Assembly: GCA_028033615.1 (NCBI GenBank)
Contig: JAOFDG010000001.1
Coordinates: forward strand, 22,436 to 86,435
Origin: Verrucomicrobiales bacterium
GTDB lineage: Bacteria; Verrucomicrobiota; Verrucomicrobiia; Verrucomicrobiales; DEV007
Direction of reading: 5' to 3'
DNA length: 64,000 nucleotides
Under the pieces are notes generated by a model, which was not told the origin of the DNA, ran no database searches, and was given only the letters and a program-made list of their open reading frames with translations. The first letter of the stretch is position 1; each line of letters opens with the position of its first letter. Shown here piece after piece: positions 37,313 through 46,547 of the stretch. The translations under genes were made by a program, and so were the position numbers.

Positions 37313-38221
37313 CTAATTTGGAATAATTCCAGGAGGTAGATCAGTTGCAGATCGAGGCTTATTTTCAGGTTCTGGAGGTTTATTGGGATTATAGGCAATT
37401 CCTCCAATAACTTTTACGGATCCTCCCGAGTCGATGACCAATGATGGCCTAGTATCTGCAGTCTCACGGAAGTATTCATTTCCTAGGAAAGCACCTTTAG
37501 GGCTAACCTTTGCATGAGAGTAGAGTCGTGGACTAATCATATGCATCACATGGAGTCTATTTTGTGAATCAATTGTTGCCTGAGGCTTTCGTACATTGAT
37601 GTATCTACCGAGGGAGAATGTGCAAAAAACCTTAGTTCCTTTGGTTTCTCTTAAACGGACGTAGAGCGCAGAATTTGCAGAGTCTCTGTGTTCGTGAAGT
37701 GAAAATTGCCTGAAGTTCGCTAGCTTATTCCTCCCTTGTGAAAACCCGAATGATTGCTTCCAGAATGCTCTTGCATCGGTCACATTTACTCGACTCTTTT
37801 TTGAGCTGAAGTAGGACCGCTGAGGAGGGAAATAAACGGATGCATTTATCGTGTAGCTTCCATAATCTGAGATTGGGTACAATCTGTTAATATCTATTTT
37901 CTTTGTAATGCTACGGCCAGATTTTAGTAGCATCGATTCAAATCCTCCACCAATAGAACGCGGCGATAGGAGTTGCCCATCACGGTACACGTCAAAGGTC
38001 ATCCATCCTCGACCTTTAGGCCCTCCAAGGACAATATCATTACCTGCTCTATTATAAACTGTAACAGAAGCCTCCATGGGTTCATAAGCCAGATAGTTAG
38101 TTTTCTTTAACTTCATATCTACTATGAGCTGAGACTTGGATTCTTCTAAGCTAAAAAGTAATCCTGATAATGATACCAATATTAAAAAGGACTGGCATTT
38201 GAAACGATGAGTTAAATTCAT
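37313..38221 (-). CDS. Secreted protein of unknown function
   Basis: A 302-residue protein with a signal peptide (FLILVSLSGLLFSLEESKSQ) and a beta-rich body; VDMKLKKTNYLAYEPMEASVTVYNRAGNDI reads like an immunoglobulin- or transglutaminase-type beta domain near the N-terminus. The C-terminus is Pro-rich. I do not recognise a family. It precedes the amidase on the same strand with a 33-bp gap, so envelope co-expression is possible. Confidence 0.6.
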   Translation of the reverse strand: MNLTHRFKCQSFLILVSLSGLLFSLEESKSQLIVDMKLKKTNYLAYEPMEASVTVYNRAGNDIVLGGPKGRGWMTFDVYRDGQLLSPRSIGGGFESMLLKSGRSITKKIDINRLYPISDYGSYTINASVYFPPQRSYFSSKKSRVNVTDARAFWKQSFGFSQGRNKLANFRQFSLHEHRDSANSALYVRLRETKGTKVFCTFSLGRYINVRKPQATIDSQNRLHVMHMISPRLYSHAKVSPKGAFLGNEYFRETADTRPSLVIDSGGSVKVIGGIAYNPNKPPEPENKPRSATDLPPGIIPN

Positions 38222-38350
38222 TTAATTAATGATACGATTAATACTTATAGCTCCTAAATATTTTTATGCCAAGTCGTCCTTCAATTAAAATATCGTTATA
38301 ATTGATCACTTCGTTAATGTTGAGATTTTTCTCGATATTTCATAGGTAAC

Positions 38351-38464
38351 ATGTCTAAAAAAGACTCATTACTCATACACCGTAGAGGATTTCTTAGATC
38401 ATCAGCTATTGGAATTGCAGTTAACAGTATTCCCAATTCGAACGCTGATAATTATTCTGAATAG
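38351..38464 (+). pseudogene. Orphan Tat leader, separated from the next gene by one in-frame TAG
   Basis: ATG 38351 opens a 37-residue reading frame beginning MSKKDSLLIHRRGFLRSS followed by AIGIAV, a classic twin-arginine signal (RRGFL). It ends at TAG 38462-38464. The next codons ATA, AAT, ATG run in the same frame into the alpha/beta-hydrolase gene at 38471. The simplest reading is a signal peptide cut off from its enzyme by a single stop codon. It is absent from the ORF track because of its size. A real micro-protein cannot be excluded. Confidence 0.7.
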
Positions 38465-38470
38465 ATAAAT

Positions 38471-39412
38471 ATGGATTCAAAAAAGAAAGAATTATTAATT
38501 TCATTAGTTGATTGTTTGGGTGGTCCTTGGCCTGAGCCTTGTTCTCTTGAGCCCACAATTAATAAAAAGATTAATAAGGAGGGTTATCATCTTGAATTTT
38601 TGAACTACCAAGTTGAAGAAAATGACAGAGTTCCTGCAATATTAATTGTGCCTGACCGGGTTAATAAAAAAAATCCAGCTCCAGGAGTTGTTGTATGGCA
38701 TCAACACAACGGGGAGTATCACATAGGAAAAAGCGAACCTGCAGGAATGGCAGGTTCACCAATGCATCATACTGGAGTGGCTTTGGCAAAGGAGGGTTAT
38801 GTTGTACTATGTCCCGATGCACTATGCTTTGAGGAGCGTCAAGATCCTGATAAGAAAATAAAGGATAGCAACTATGAGTACTTTGAATTTTTGAGATACA
38901 TTGTAGAGGGAAAATCGATGGCATGGAAAAATATATTAGATATGCGACGCGCCGTTGATTTTCTAGTCAGCAGACCGGAAGTTGATCAAGAAAAGATTGG
39001 ATGTTACGGGCACTCTATGGGGTCAACACATACCTGGTTATTAGGACCTCATGAGCCGCGGCTTAAGGCTTTATTAGGTAATTGCTGCATGGCCACATAT
39101 TCAGCAATTGATCACAAAAAAATTATACATTGCTCCTCAAACTATGTACCTAATTGGACTGATTATGGTGACATACCAGAGATAGTGTCACTCATAGCTC
39201 CTAGACCTCTCCACTTAAATTTTGGTGAAAATGACGAAGGTAGCCCTATCGAGTATGTGAATGAGGGTATTCAGAGAATTGCTCAAGTATATGAAGAAAT
39301 GGAGGCTAAAGAAAATTTTACCTCCTTTGTTCAAGAAGGTGTTGGTCATGTTTTATCAGATGAAATGTGGGAGAAGACAAAGCGTTTTTTTAATAAGCAT
39401 CTAAAGTTTTAG
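38471..39412 (+). CDS. Dienelactone hydrolase / acetyl xylan esterase-like alpha/beta-hydrolase
   Basis: A 313-residue hydrolase. The oxyanion region is PAPGVVVWHQHNGEYHIGKS, the nucleophile elbow GCYGHSMGS (Ser), the acidic residue lies near LNFGENDEGSP, and the catalytic His is in GVGHVL. Related proteins in Verrucomicrobia and Planctomycetes usually carry a Tat leader; here the leader lies upstream in the same frame but behind a TAG stop. As annotated from ATG 38471 the enzyme would stay in the cytoplasm. The substrate is unknown; ester or acetylated sugar is likely. Confidence 0.85.
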   Translation: MDSKKKELLISLVDCLGGPWPEPCSLEPTINKKINKEGYHLEFLNYQVEENDRVPAILIVPDRVNKKNPAPGVVVWHQHNGEYHIGKSEPAGMAGSPMHHTGVALAKEGYVVLCPDALCFEERQDPDKKIKDSNYEYFEFLRYIVEGKSMAWKNILDMRRAVDFLVSRPEVDQEKIGCYGHSMGSTHTWLLGPHEPRLKALLGNCCMATYSAIDHKKIIHCSSNYVPNWTDYGDIPEIVSLIAPRPLHLNFGENDEGSPIEYVNEGIQRIAQVYEEMEAKENFTSFVQEGVGHVLSDEMWEKTKRFFNKHLKF

Positions 39413-39485
39413 TTAATTATTTTTTCATGCGATGTGATCATTTAAAGTCGTTGCTATTATAAAAACTATTGTAGAGAATAATACT

Positions 39486-40688
39486 GTGAAATGTATTCTA
39501 AAAATCCGTTCCCTTGTGGTCCTAGTATTTTTATTCATTTCAATTTTTATTTCTCATTCAGTCAATGCTTGTCAAGTTCCTGTCTTTAGATATGCCCTAG
39601 AGCGATGGGCAAGTGACAAGTATGAACTTGCTATTTTTTTCAATGATAGCCTCAGCGAGGATCAAGGAGCTTTGGTAAACTCTCTCGATATTAATGCAAA
39701 TATCGAAACCTTCAGAGTTGATGCTAAGAACATGAGTGGTTCTGAAGTTGCCAAGTATGGAAATATTTTGGTGCCAGAAGGTAAAGTCATTGGCCAGCTT
39801 CATTACCCTTGGAGCGTTGGTAGAGGGAATAGATCCATTGACACAGACGTACCTTTATGGAAGGGGGAGTTAACTACAGAAAGCCTTGGCCTTATTGTTG
39901 ACTCTCCAGTTAGAAAAGCGATACGAGAGAAAATAATATCAGGTGAATCAGCGGTCTGGGTCATTCTTGGATCTGGTGATAAAGAAAAAGATATTGCTGT
40001 TGAAAAAGAGTTAAAAAAATACCTCCAAAATGTTTCACAGAAAATAGAAATTCCTGAAGGGGTTGTCGGCCCTGGTGAACTAGACAGGGTCGCTAGTGGA
40101 GAGGTTGATGTAGAGGATGTATTGAGGTCGACGATCCCACTTAAAATTTCTTTTGATGTGATTAGAATTGAAAAAGGTGACCCTAGAGAAAAGATATTTT
40201 CTCTCATGCTCAAATCATATGTTCCACATTTGAAGAGAGCCTATCCCAATCAGAATTTGATTTTTCCTGTGTTTGGAAGAGGTCGTACTTTAGAGGCTAT
40301 TCCTGCCTCTGTAATGACCGAGGAAATAATGATGAAAGCGTGTACTTACATTTGTGGAGCTTGTTCTTGCGAGGTAAAGCGTGAAAACCCTGGCATTGAT
40401 CTTATCATGACTGCGAGCTGGCAAGATGCCCTTGTAGGTAGCGAGGTCGTTGTGGATAAAGTTTTACCTCCATTAACTGGAGTAGGTGACTTGGTGAAAT
40501 CGGATGAGGAAAATCCTTATTCTGAGGGCTTGCCTGGATCTAAAAACTCCAAAGATGATGATTTAAATTTGAATCTTGAAGATGAACTGATTGGTCAATT
40601 TCCAATAAATTGGATCATTGGGTCCTTACTATTGGCTGTATTATCAGTTATTTTATTTATGAGCATCAAGATCAGCCGAGGCTCCTAA
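39486..40688 (+). CDS. Secreted, C-terminally membrane-anchored protein of unknown function
   Basis: A 400-residue protein starting at GTG 39486. It has a signal peptide ending near HSVNACQ, followed by VPVFRYALERWASDKYELAIF, a start I associate with a conserved uncharacterised Planctomycete/Verrucomicrobia group. A cysteine cluster near the C-terminus (CTYICGACSCEV) could bind metal or form disulfides. One C-terminal helix (WIIGSLLLAVLSVILFMSI) anchors it. It lies upstream of a DUF1501 gene on the same strand. Confidence 0.65.
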   Translation: MKCILKIRSLVVLVFLFISIFISHSVNACQVPVFRYALERWASDKYELAIFFNDSLSEDQGALVNSLDINANIETFRVDAKNMSGSEVAKYGNILVPEGKVIGQLHYPWSVGRGNRSIDTDVPLWKGELTTESLGLIVDSPVRKAIREKIISGESAVWVILGSGDKEKDIAVEKELKKYLQNVSQKIEIPEGVVGPGELDRVASGEVDVEDVLRSTIPLKISFDVIRIEKGDPREKIFSLMLKSYVPHLKRAYPNQNLIFPVFGRGRTLEAIPASVMTEEIMMKACTYICGACSCEVKRENPGIDLIMTASWQDALVGSEVVVDKVLPPLTGVGDLVKSDEENPYSEGLPGSKNSKDDDLNLNLEDELIGQFPINWIIGSLLLAVLSVILFMSIKISRGS

Positions 40689-40741
40689 AATAATGACTCT
40701 TTGTTTGATATTAAATAAAAGATCAGTGAAACTAATTCATC

Positions 40742-42145
40742 ATGTTGACTCTTTACTCTGATAAGAAGACTCATAATTGTCAGGGGTACAGTCGACGAGA
40801 GTTATTAAAGATTGGAGCTTTAGGATTAGGAGGTTTGGGTCTGCCCGAGCTGCTTGCTCAGGAATCTCACGGCTATGTTAAAGACAGGACGGTAGTCATG
40901 CTTAATATGCAGGGAGGACCATCACAGTATGAAACCTTTGATCCTAAAATGGATGCTCCTTCAGAAATTCGTTCTGTCTTTGGCGAGGTGAAAACCAACC
41001 TTCCTGGTGTAAGATTTGGTGGGCATTTTAAAAGGTTAGCAAAGATGGCAGATAAGATGGCTGTTGTTCGTAGTTATCGGCACGGAATTAGTGATCACGC
41101 TAAAGCGGCAATGCATGTTGCTGCAGGAGGCAATCCTACGGGTGCATGCATGGGTTCCCTTTTTAGCCGCGTTGCTGGGATTACGAACACTCTTAATGGA
41201 ATGCCTGCAAATACATTGATCGTGCCAGCAGCTGTAGAGCCTGAGGGTGCGAGAAAATTTAACTCCGTGCCGACCCGCATAGCAAACACTGGAAAACTCT
41301 CCTCAGTTTATGGTGCCTTTGACCCAAGTTCTGGAGGTGATGTTCTTGATGATATGAAATTACAGGTTCCCCATGAAAGAATCATGGATCAGTTGAGCCT
41401 TACTTCTAGTCTTGATGCGCTTAAAAGAAAGCTTGATTCATCAAGCGCCATTCATCAAGCCTCTGCTCTACAACAACAAGCTGTCGATGTCTTAATGAAT
41501 GGTGTAGGTGAGGCTTTCAATTTATCTAAAGAGAATCCTAAGCTCATTGAGCGCTATGATACGAGTCAGTTTGATGTTCCTAAAGCAGCGGTGGACCGTC
41601 GAAAAAATAAGGATGCGATTCGTGGCCATTCACCTATTTCCTTAGGTAAACAAATGCTACTTGCTCGGAGGCTCTGTGAAGCGGGGTGTGGTTTTATTAC
41701 TGTGAGCAGTCCAGGTTGGGACATGCATGGCGCCCATGAGTTTGCAATAACTGATGGCATGCCAGTCCTTGGTCCGGCAGTTGATAAGGCAGTCAGTGCA
41801 TTCATTGAAGATATAGAATCTAGAGGATTAACTGAAAAAGTTCTTTTAGTGATTACTGGTGAATTTGGTCGCACGCCAAAGATCAATTCTAAAGGAGGGA
41901 GAGATCACTGGGGTAATCTTTGCCCTTTAGTCTTTGTTGGAGGGGGTTTAAAGATGGGTCAAGTCATTGGTGAGTCTGATAAGAAGGGGGCTGAGCCTAT
42001 TACTAATCCGATTACAAGTAATGATTTATTAGGCACGATCATGCATAGCCTTTTTGATTTGGGTAAGGTGAGGACGCTTGCTAATATTCCGCGTGATGTT
42101 CAGGATGTGGTTGGATCCGGCAACGCTATTAGTGAGCTTATTTGA
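40742..42145 (+). CDS. DUF1501 secreted protein, Tat leader
   Basis: A 467-residue protein and the second DUF1501 member in the window. Tat leader: SRRELLKIGALGLGGLGLPELL. Landmarks are VVMLNMQGGPSQYETFDPKM, WDMHGAHEF and LLVITGEFGRTPKIN, followed by GRDHWGNLCPLVFVGGGLK. It differs clearly from the copy at 8.4-9.8 kb and has no PSD1 partner next to it; the nearest neighbour is the anchored protein upstream, 53 bp away. Confidence 0.93.
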   Translation: MLTLYSDKKTHNCQGYSRRELLKIGALGLGGLGLPELLAQESHGYVKDRTVVMLNMQGGPSQYETFDPKMDAPSEIRSVFGEVKTNLPGVRFGGHFKRLAKMADKMAVVRSYRHGISDHAKAAMHVAAGGNPTGACMGSLFSRVAGITNTLNGMPANTLIVPAAVEPEGARKFNSVPTRIANTGKLSSVYGAFDPSSGGDVLDDMKLQVPHERIMDQLSLTSSLDALKRKLDSSSAIHQASALQQQAVDVLMNGVGEAFNLSKENPKLIERYDTSQFDVPKAAVDRRKNKDAIRGHSPISLGKQMLLARRLCEAGCGFITVSSPGWDMHGAHEFAITDGMPVLGPAVDKAVSAFIEDIESRGLTEKVLLVITGEFGRTPKINSKGGRDHWGNLCPLVFVGGGLKMGQVIGESDKKGAEPITNPITSNDLLGTIMHSLFDLGKVRTLANIPRDVQDVVGSGNAISELI

Positions 42146-42151
42146 TAAGCA

Positions 42152-43645
42152 TCAAGGTGCGAGCATTTTTGCTACATCACTCAAATTTCTTTCTCTTGCC
42201 CAGTCAGCTGCTGTTTTTCCGTTAACTTTATTTGATTTCTTGGCGCCGTTTTGCAGGAGAATTTCAATGCATTTAATTGATTTTTTATTTCTTTCAATGT
42301 CATTTTCTTTCATTGGATAGACGACCCAGTGTAACGGGGTGATGTTATAAAACCCTTTAGCGTTACTATCAATTCCTTGATCTATAAAAAACTGAAGAGT
42401 TTCTGGTTGTCGCCAATAAGCCGACTCATGCAAGCAAGTTCTCTGTCCATTAATTATATTTAGATCTGCACCGTTTTTAATAAGCATTTTCGCGGCATTA
42501 ATGTATTTTGTTCCAGCTACAACAAGAATTGGTGACTTATTATTCCTTGATTTATTATTGATGTCGGCGCCATTCTTTAAAAGAAACTGCATTAATTCGA
42601 GGTTTCCTTTTGCTGAAGCATAGCCAAGAGCCGTATATGATTCTTCAGTACTGAAATCAATTTGAACACCTTTATTTAAAAGTTTTTCTATTTTTTCTTC
42701 TTCTCCATTCCTTGCAGCATGGAGTAATGATTCCTCAGGACTATCTAAACTAAAAAAAGTTTTTTGAGTAGAAGGTTTGCCTTGTTCCTCTGAGGTTATG
42801 AACTCTTGTAGTTTATTATCCCTAATCAGGTATCCGCCTCGAGACTGCGTATTATTTTCAGGGTCATTTTTTGAGTAATTAGTATAGCCACCACCGATTA
42901 CTAGGTATGAGTCTAGTGTAAAATCACTACTGTTAAGATCTTTATTGTATCCCTCTAAGCCAATAACATTTTTTCCTATATTTAAAGCATCGCTATATGA
43001 TTTAAGCGGGAAAAATTCAAATCCAGTTGCCTCATGATCAGTAACTTTCACCTGACCATTTTCTCCAACAATATTAATAGAAAAGATGTATCTTCCGTTT
43101 AGATGAAGGGCAAAGCTATCATCAAAATTAATAGCCAACATCAGCCTAGATAGATCCATTTCTTTTTGGATTGTAAATTCTTTTCGAATAAAGACAGATT
43201 GGTATTCATTTACCATATCGTTAAGGAGCGTTTTGTCATCGTTATCTGCGTAACCGAATCCGGCTTCCCCATTTTTCCAATTGCCCTTGGTGGCATCAAA
43301 ATTAATAGAGGCCCATTTAAGATTATCTGGTTTCTTTTTTCCCGTAAGATAATGCCAATTACTGTTTGGCTTAATCAGGTATTCGCCCTCTGCATTTCCT
43401 TCGTTTGGGAAACTGAGGTTTAACGTTTTATTAGAGGTCAGCTTACCAAATTCATTATAATTTTCTAAAGTCTCGGTGCCTTCAGAAATACGCTTAATTT
43501 GGAAGCCCCAACTTGTATACTCTATCCAGTTACCTGAAAATTTATTTTCTGTTGAGCTTTCCTCAGAAAAAATATGATCAGTAAAAACGAAAAATTGGCA
43601 CAAATAGGTAAACCAAATTAATTTAATTTTTATCGTTTTAGACAT
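42152..43645 (-). CDS. Secreted ankyrin-repeat protein, paralogue A
   Basis: A 497-residue protein with a signal peptide. The N-terminal half has a beta domain recurring in its neighbour (SNWHYLTGKKKPDNLKW, GEAGFGYADNDDKTLL, VFIRKEFTIQ, INFDDSFALHLNGRYIFSI), resembling a carbohydrate-binding-type jelly roll. The C-terminal half has four or more ankyrin repeats (SLLHAARNGEEEKIEKLLNK, LMQFLLKNGADINN, AAKMLIKNGADLN). It ends 6 bp from the convergent DUF1501 stop and is probably surface exposed. The binding partner is unknown. Confidence 0.8.
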   Translation of the reverse strand: MSKTIKIKLIWFTYLCQFFVFTDHIFSEESSTENKFSGNWIEYTSWGFQIKRISEGTETLENYNEFGKLTSNKTLNLSFPNEGNAEGEYLIKPNSNWHYLTGKKKPDNLKWASINFDATKGNWKNGEAGFGYADNDDKTLLNDMVNEYQSVFIRKEFTIQKEMDLSRLMLAINFDDSFALHLNGRYIFSINIVGENGQVKVTDHEATGFEFFPLKSYSDALNIGKNVIGLEGYNKDLNSSDFTLDSYLVIGGGYTNYSKNDPENNTQSRGGYLIRDNKLQEFITSEEQGKPSTQKTFFSLDSPEESLLHAARNGEEEKIEKLLNKGVQIDFSTEESYTALGYASAKGNLELMQFLLKNGADINNKSRNNKSPILVVAGTKYINAAKMLIKNGADLNIINGQRTCLHESAYWRQPETLQFFIDQGIDSNAKGFYNITPLHWVVYPMKENDIERNKKSIKCIEILLQNGAKKSNKVNGKTAADWARERNLSDVAKMLAP

Positions 43646-43679
43646 CTTTTATTCTGGCATTAGACTGAAAATATAAAAA

Positions 43680-43720
43680 CCTCAGCAATTACACAACTCA
43701 CAATTGTGTAATTACTGAGG
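43680..43720 (-). terminator. Hairpin between the two ankyrin genes
   Basis: CCTCAGcAATTACACAA pairs with TTGTGTAATTaCTGAGG, a long stem with one mismatch and a short loop. It is flanked by A-rich and T-rich bases on both sides, so it can end the paralogue B transcript before paralogue A begins. Confidence 0.8.
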
Positions 43721-43750
43721 AAATAAAAATTAATATCTAATCTATTTCTT

Positions 43751-45316
43751 TTAAGGCTTTAACATAGCTGCAATTTCATCAAGTTCCTTGTTCATTGCAA
43801 AGTCATAGGCAGTTTCACCATTTTTTGTTTTTAATGATTTTTTAACCCCTGCATCTAAAAGAATTTTTATCATAACTTTTGTTGTTTCTAGAGAGTCTTC
43901 ATCATCCTTGTTTGCTCTCCAAATAGTCCAATGAAGCGGAGATGATCCGTTACCTGAGACAATGTTGGGATCGACTCCTTTATCTACGAAATATTTTAGG
44001 TTTTTAGGCTGATGCCATAGAGCCGCTTCGTGCAAACAGGTAGCTTTATGCCATTGAATTGCATTGATGTCAGCACCCCTACTAACAAGAAATTTTGCTG
44101 AATTATGATGTTTGGAACCCGCGACTAATAAAATGGGGCTTTTATCGAATCTAGCTTGTTTATTAATATCCGCTCCGTTTTTCAACAATATAGAAGCGGC
44201 CCTGAGGTGTCCTCTAGCTACTGCATATGCTAGCGGCGTGTATGATCCAGGTGTTGTATAATCAACAGGTGTACCTGATTTTAAAAGTGAATTAATTTTT
44301 CTTATATTGCCATCTCTTGCTGCAATTAATAAGGCTTGGCCCGGCTCGTTAATTCTTGTGAATCCTCTACTAGGTTGGGTGACTTTCCCATCTACAGGTG
44401 ATTGAGATTCTCTTAAAACACCGTCAGTAATCATATACCCACCTTCACGATTTCCCTCTAATTCCTCTTCTTTGCTGAATTTGCCCTTTATATCATAAGA
44501 TTTTGTAAAGATATTACTTTTTACGAAATTGGTGTAGCCACCACCTACAATGAGTTGAGGGTCCAATGTAAAATCGCTACTGTCTAATTTTGCATTATGA
44601 CCTTCGATGCCAATGACATTTTTTCCTTCTTGAAGGGCATCGGCGAATGATGCCAATGGAAAATACTCTACTCCAGAGGCTTCATGGTTTGCTACCGTGA
44701 TTTTTCCTTCTTCATCAGTAACGTTAATAGAAAAAACATAACGACCGTTTAGATAGAGAACAAACCCATCATCATAATTAATGGCGAGAGCCAACCGCGA
44801 GATATCTGTGCTTTTAGAAATCTCAAATTCTTTTCTTATATAAACCGTTGTGTACTTATCAAGCATATCACTAAGCACGGTCTCGTCATCGTCATCAGCA
44901 TAACCAAATCCAGCTTTACCTTTTGCCCAGTTAGCTTGCTTTGGGTCAAAGCCAGTTGTTGTCCATTTCAATGCTTCAGGTTTTTTTCCGCCTGCTAGGT
45001 AATCCCACTCTGCCTTAGGTCCAATGATGACCCCTTTTTTTGAAGAGATCGAATCATCATCTGATTCGATAGCTACATTAGCTGTCCTATTCTGGCGGAG
45101 TGTTCCCCACTCGTTATATTGTTTATTGGTTTCTATACCTTTACTAATCGTTTTAATTTGGAATCCACCACTACCATTGAAATTAATCCATTCACCATAA
45201 ATTCCGTTTTCATCATTTCCATTTTCTGCAACATCCTGAGTAATAGTTTTACAAGAGTTAAAAGAAGCCAAAAGAAAAGTGATGGCTAATGCGCGAGTTA
45301 TTAATTTTTTATTCAT
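43751..45316 (-). CDS. Secreted ankyrin-repeat lipoprotein, paralogue B
   Basis: A 521-residue protein whose N-terminus (AITFLLASFNSCKTITQ) fits a lipoprotein signal. The same domain order as paralogue A is seen, with near-identical blocks (EWDYLAGGKKPEALKW, GKAGFGYADDDDETVL, VYIRKEFEIS, NYDDGFVLYLNGRYVFSINV) and an ankyrin half (ALLIAARDGNIRKINSLLKS, AASILLKNGADINK). The tandem arrangement points to local gene duplication. A hairpin separates the two genes, so they may be regulated separately. Confidence 0.8.
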   Translation of the reverse strand: MNKKLITRALAITFLLASFNSCKTITQDVAENGNDENGIYGEWINFNGSGGFQIKTISKGIETNKQYNEWGTLRQNRTANVAIESDDDSISSKKGVIIGPKAEWDYLAGGKKPEALKWTTTGFDPKQANWAKGKAGFGYADDDDETVLSDMLDKYTTVYIRKEFEISKSTDISRLALAINYDDGFVLYLNGRYVFSINVTDEEGKITVANHEASGVEYFPLASFADALQEGKNVIGIEGHNAKLDSSDFTLDPQLIVGGGYTNFVKSNIFTKSYDIKGKFSKEEELEGNREGGYMITDGVLRESQSPVDGKVTQPSRGFTRINEPGQALLIAARDGNIRKINSLLKSGTPVDYTTPGSYTPLAYAVARGHLRAASILLKNGADINKQARFDKSPILLVAGSKHHNSAKFLVSRGADINAIQWHKATCLHEAALWHQPKNLKYFVDKGVDPNIVSGNGSSPLHWTIWRANKDDEDSLETTKVMIKILLDAGVKKSLKTKNGETAYDFAMNKELDEIAAMLKP

Positions 45317-45618
45317 TAGTTTTTTAGATGTTTAATATAACGTAGTTAACAACAGAGAATTTAATTATTACGATATTGAAACAAATACTAACAAACCGTA
45401 AACACAACAAGCTTGTTAGTGCATTTTTGTCATTTGTTAGCTTTATATTAAGCTATTTAAAACATTTGATTTGTTAAATTTAAATGCCTAACAAAGCATT
45501 AATGCTCTCACAATGAACCGCTTAGAGAAACACCAAGAATTCTATTTGGGATGCCTTATTAGCTGGACCTTGGCAAGCGGTTGAAGAAAAAAGCACTAAT
45601 TGATATTTTATTGGCAAA
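45317..45618 (-). other. AT-rich 302-bp intergenic region with TAACAAA/TTTGTTA inverted repeats
   Basis: No gene seen. ACTAACAA (45387-45394) and TTGTTAGT (45413-45420) are an 8-bp perfect inverted repeat; CATTTGTTAGC, TTTGTTAAA and GCCTAACAAAGC follow within 80 bp. These could be an operator, a hairpin or, since GCCTAAC and GTTAG are integron-type core motifs, old recombination sites. It lies upstream of the ankyrin paralogue B and after the exosortase gene. Confidence 0.4.
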
Positions 45619-46521
45619 TTATTCTTCAATCACTTGAATAGGATTTTCCCTGGTCCAAAAAAAGTAATAAATCGAACAGGTTATCATCATTATAACAAGT
45701 GAAAATGATAATGACCCTAAACCAGTGTGCCATGATTCGAATGCCTCATCATTACTGACAAATTTAAAATATCCCAGAATAGATATGCGAAAGGCATTCA
45801 TCAAAAAAGCTATAATGATTGATGATATAATTATAGCTATGATTTTAAAGAGTGATTTGATGTGACAGGAAATGTAGAACACGTAGATAGTAAAAAAAGA
45901 GATCATTATTTGATGCGCTGAGGAGCAGCTCTGGTGCACTCTCAAAGAAAAATTTTCATGGTATAAAAATATTCCTGAACTTACAATTTTTTGGTCAACA
46001 AACATGGACAATAATTTTGCAGAAATAAAACTGGTACCTTCATTCAAAATTCGACCGGAAGAGAATTTAAACAAAAAACTTGGTACCACAAGAGTAGCTG
46101 CAATCATCACTGTCAGAGAAGTGATGTAAAAAAGAAATCGAAGCTTGTTTTTTTGATCAACAAAGGGATACCAAATCATGCAAATTAATGGGTGTGCAAG
46201 ATACAGTGACCACCGTATAATTTTGAATGATGCCTCAGACTCTTTGTCATAAATATTGTCTTTATAAAAAAAGACTAATATCGAAATTAGAAAAATAAAA
46301 ACAATTATCATTACTGGAAAAAAAGATAGATAATTATCAGACTTCTCCGTAAAACTTGGCGCCTCAACAAAATCCGAAAATATTACCAACATTCCAACCC
46401 AAAAAAGTAATATGCATATGGTCCCTGTTTCCAAAGCATAGCTACTAAAAAATCTTGGTGATATACTGAATGCGATTAACCAGAGGGTAATCATTTGAGG
46501 TGATTGCCTGAAGTGACTCAT
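45619..46521 (-). CDS. Exosortase/archaeosortase-family transpeptidase
   Basis: A 300-residue protein with about eight membrane helices. The catalytic residues of the family are visible: Cys199 in RVHQSCSSAHQ, Arg245 in NAFRISIL and His265 in WHTGLGSLSF, each next to a hydrophobic helix as in EpsH/XrtA-type enzymes. The usual CSG reads CSS here. It would cut proteins carrying a C-terminal tripartite sorting tail. The next upstream genes encode an HpsJ-like protein and a short protein with such a tail, the expected genomic neighbourhood. The exact exosortase subtype is not assigned. Confidence 0.85.
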   Translation of the reverse strand: MSHFRQSPQMITLWLIAFSISPRFFSSYALETGTICILLFWVGMLVIFSDFVEAPSFTEKSDNYLSFFPVMIIVFIFLISILVFFYKDNIYDKESEASFKIIRWSLYLAHPLICMIWYPFVDQKNKLRFLFYITSLTVMIAATLVVPSFLFKFSSGRILNEGTSFISAKLLSMFVDQKIVSSGIFLYHENFSLRVHQSCSSAHQIMISFFTIYVFYISCHIKSLFKIIAIIISSIIIAFLMNAFRISILGYFKFVSNDEAFESWHTGLGSLSFSLVIMMITCSIYYFFWTRENPIQVIEE

Positions 46522-46547
46522 ATTTATTCACTTTTACAGATAAAACC

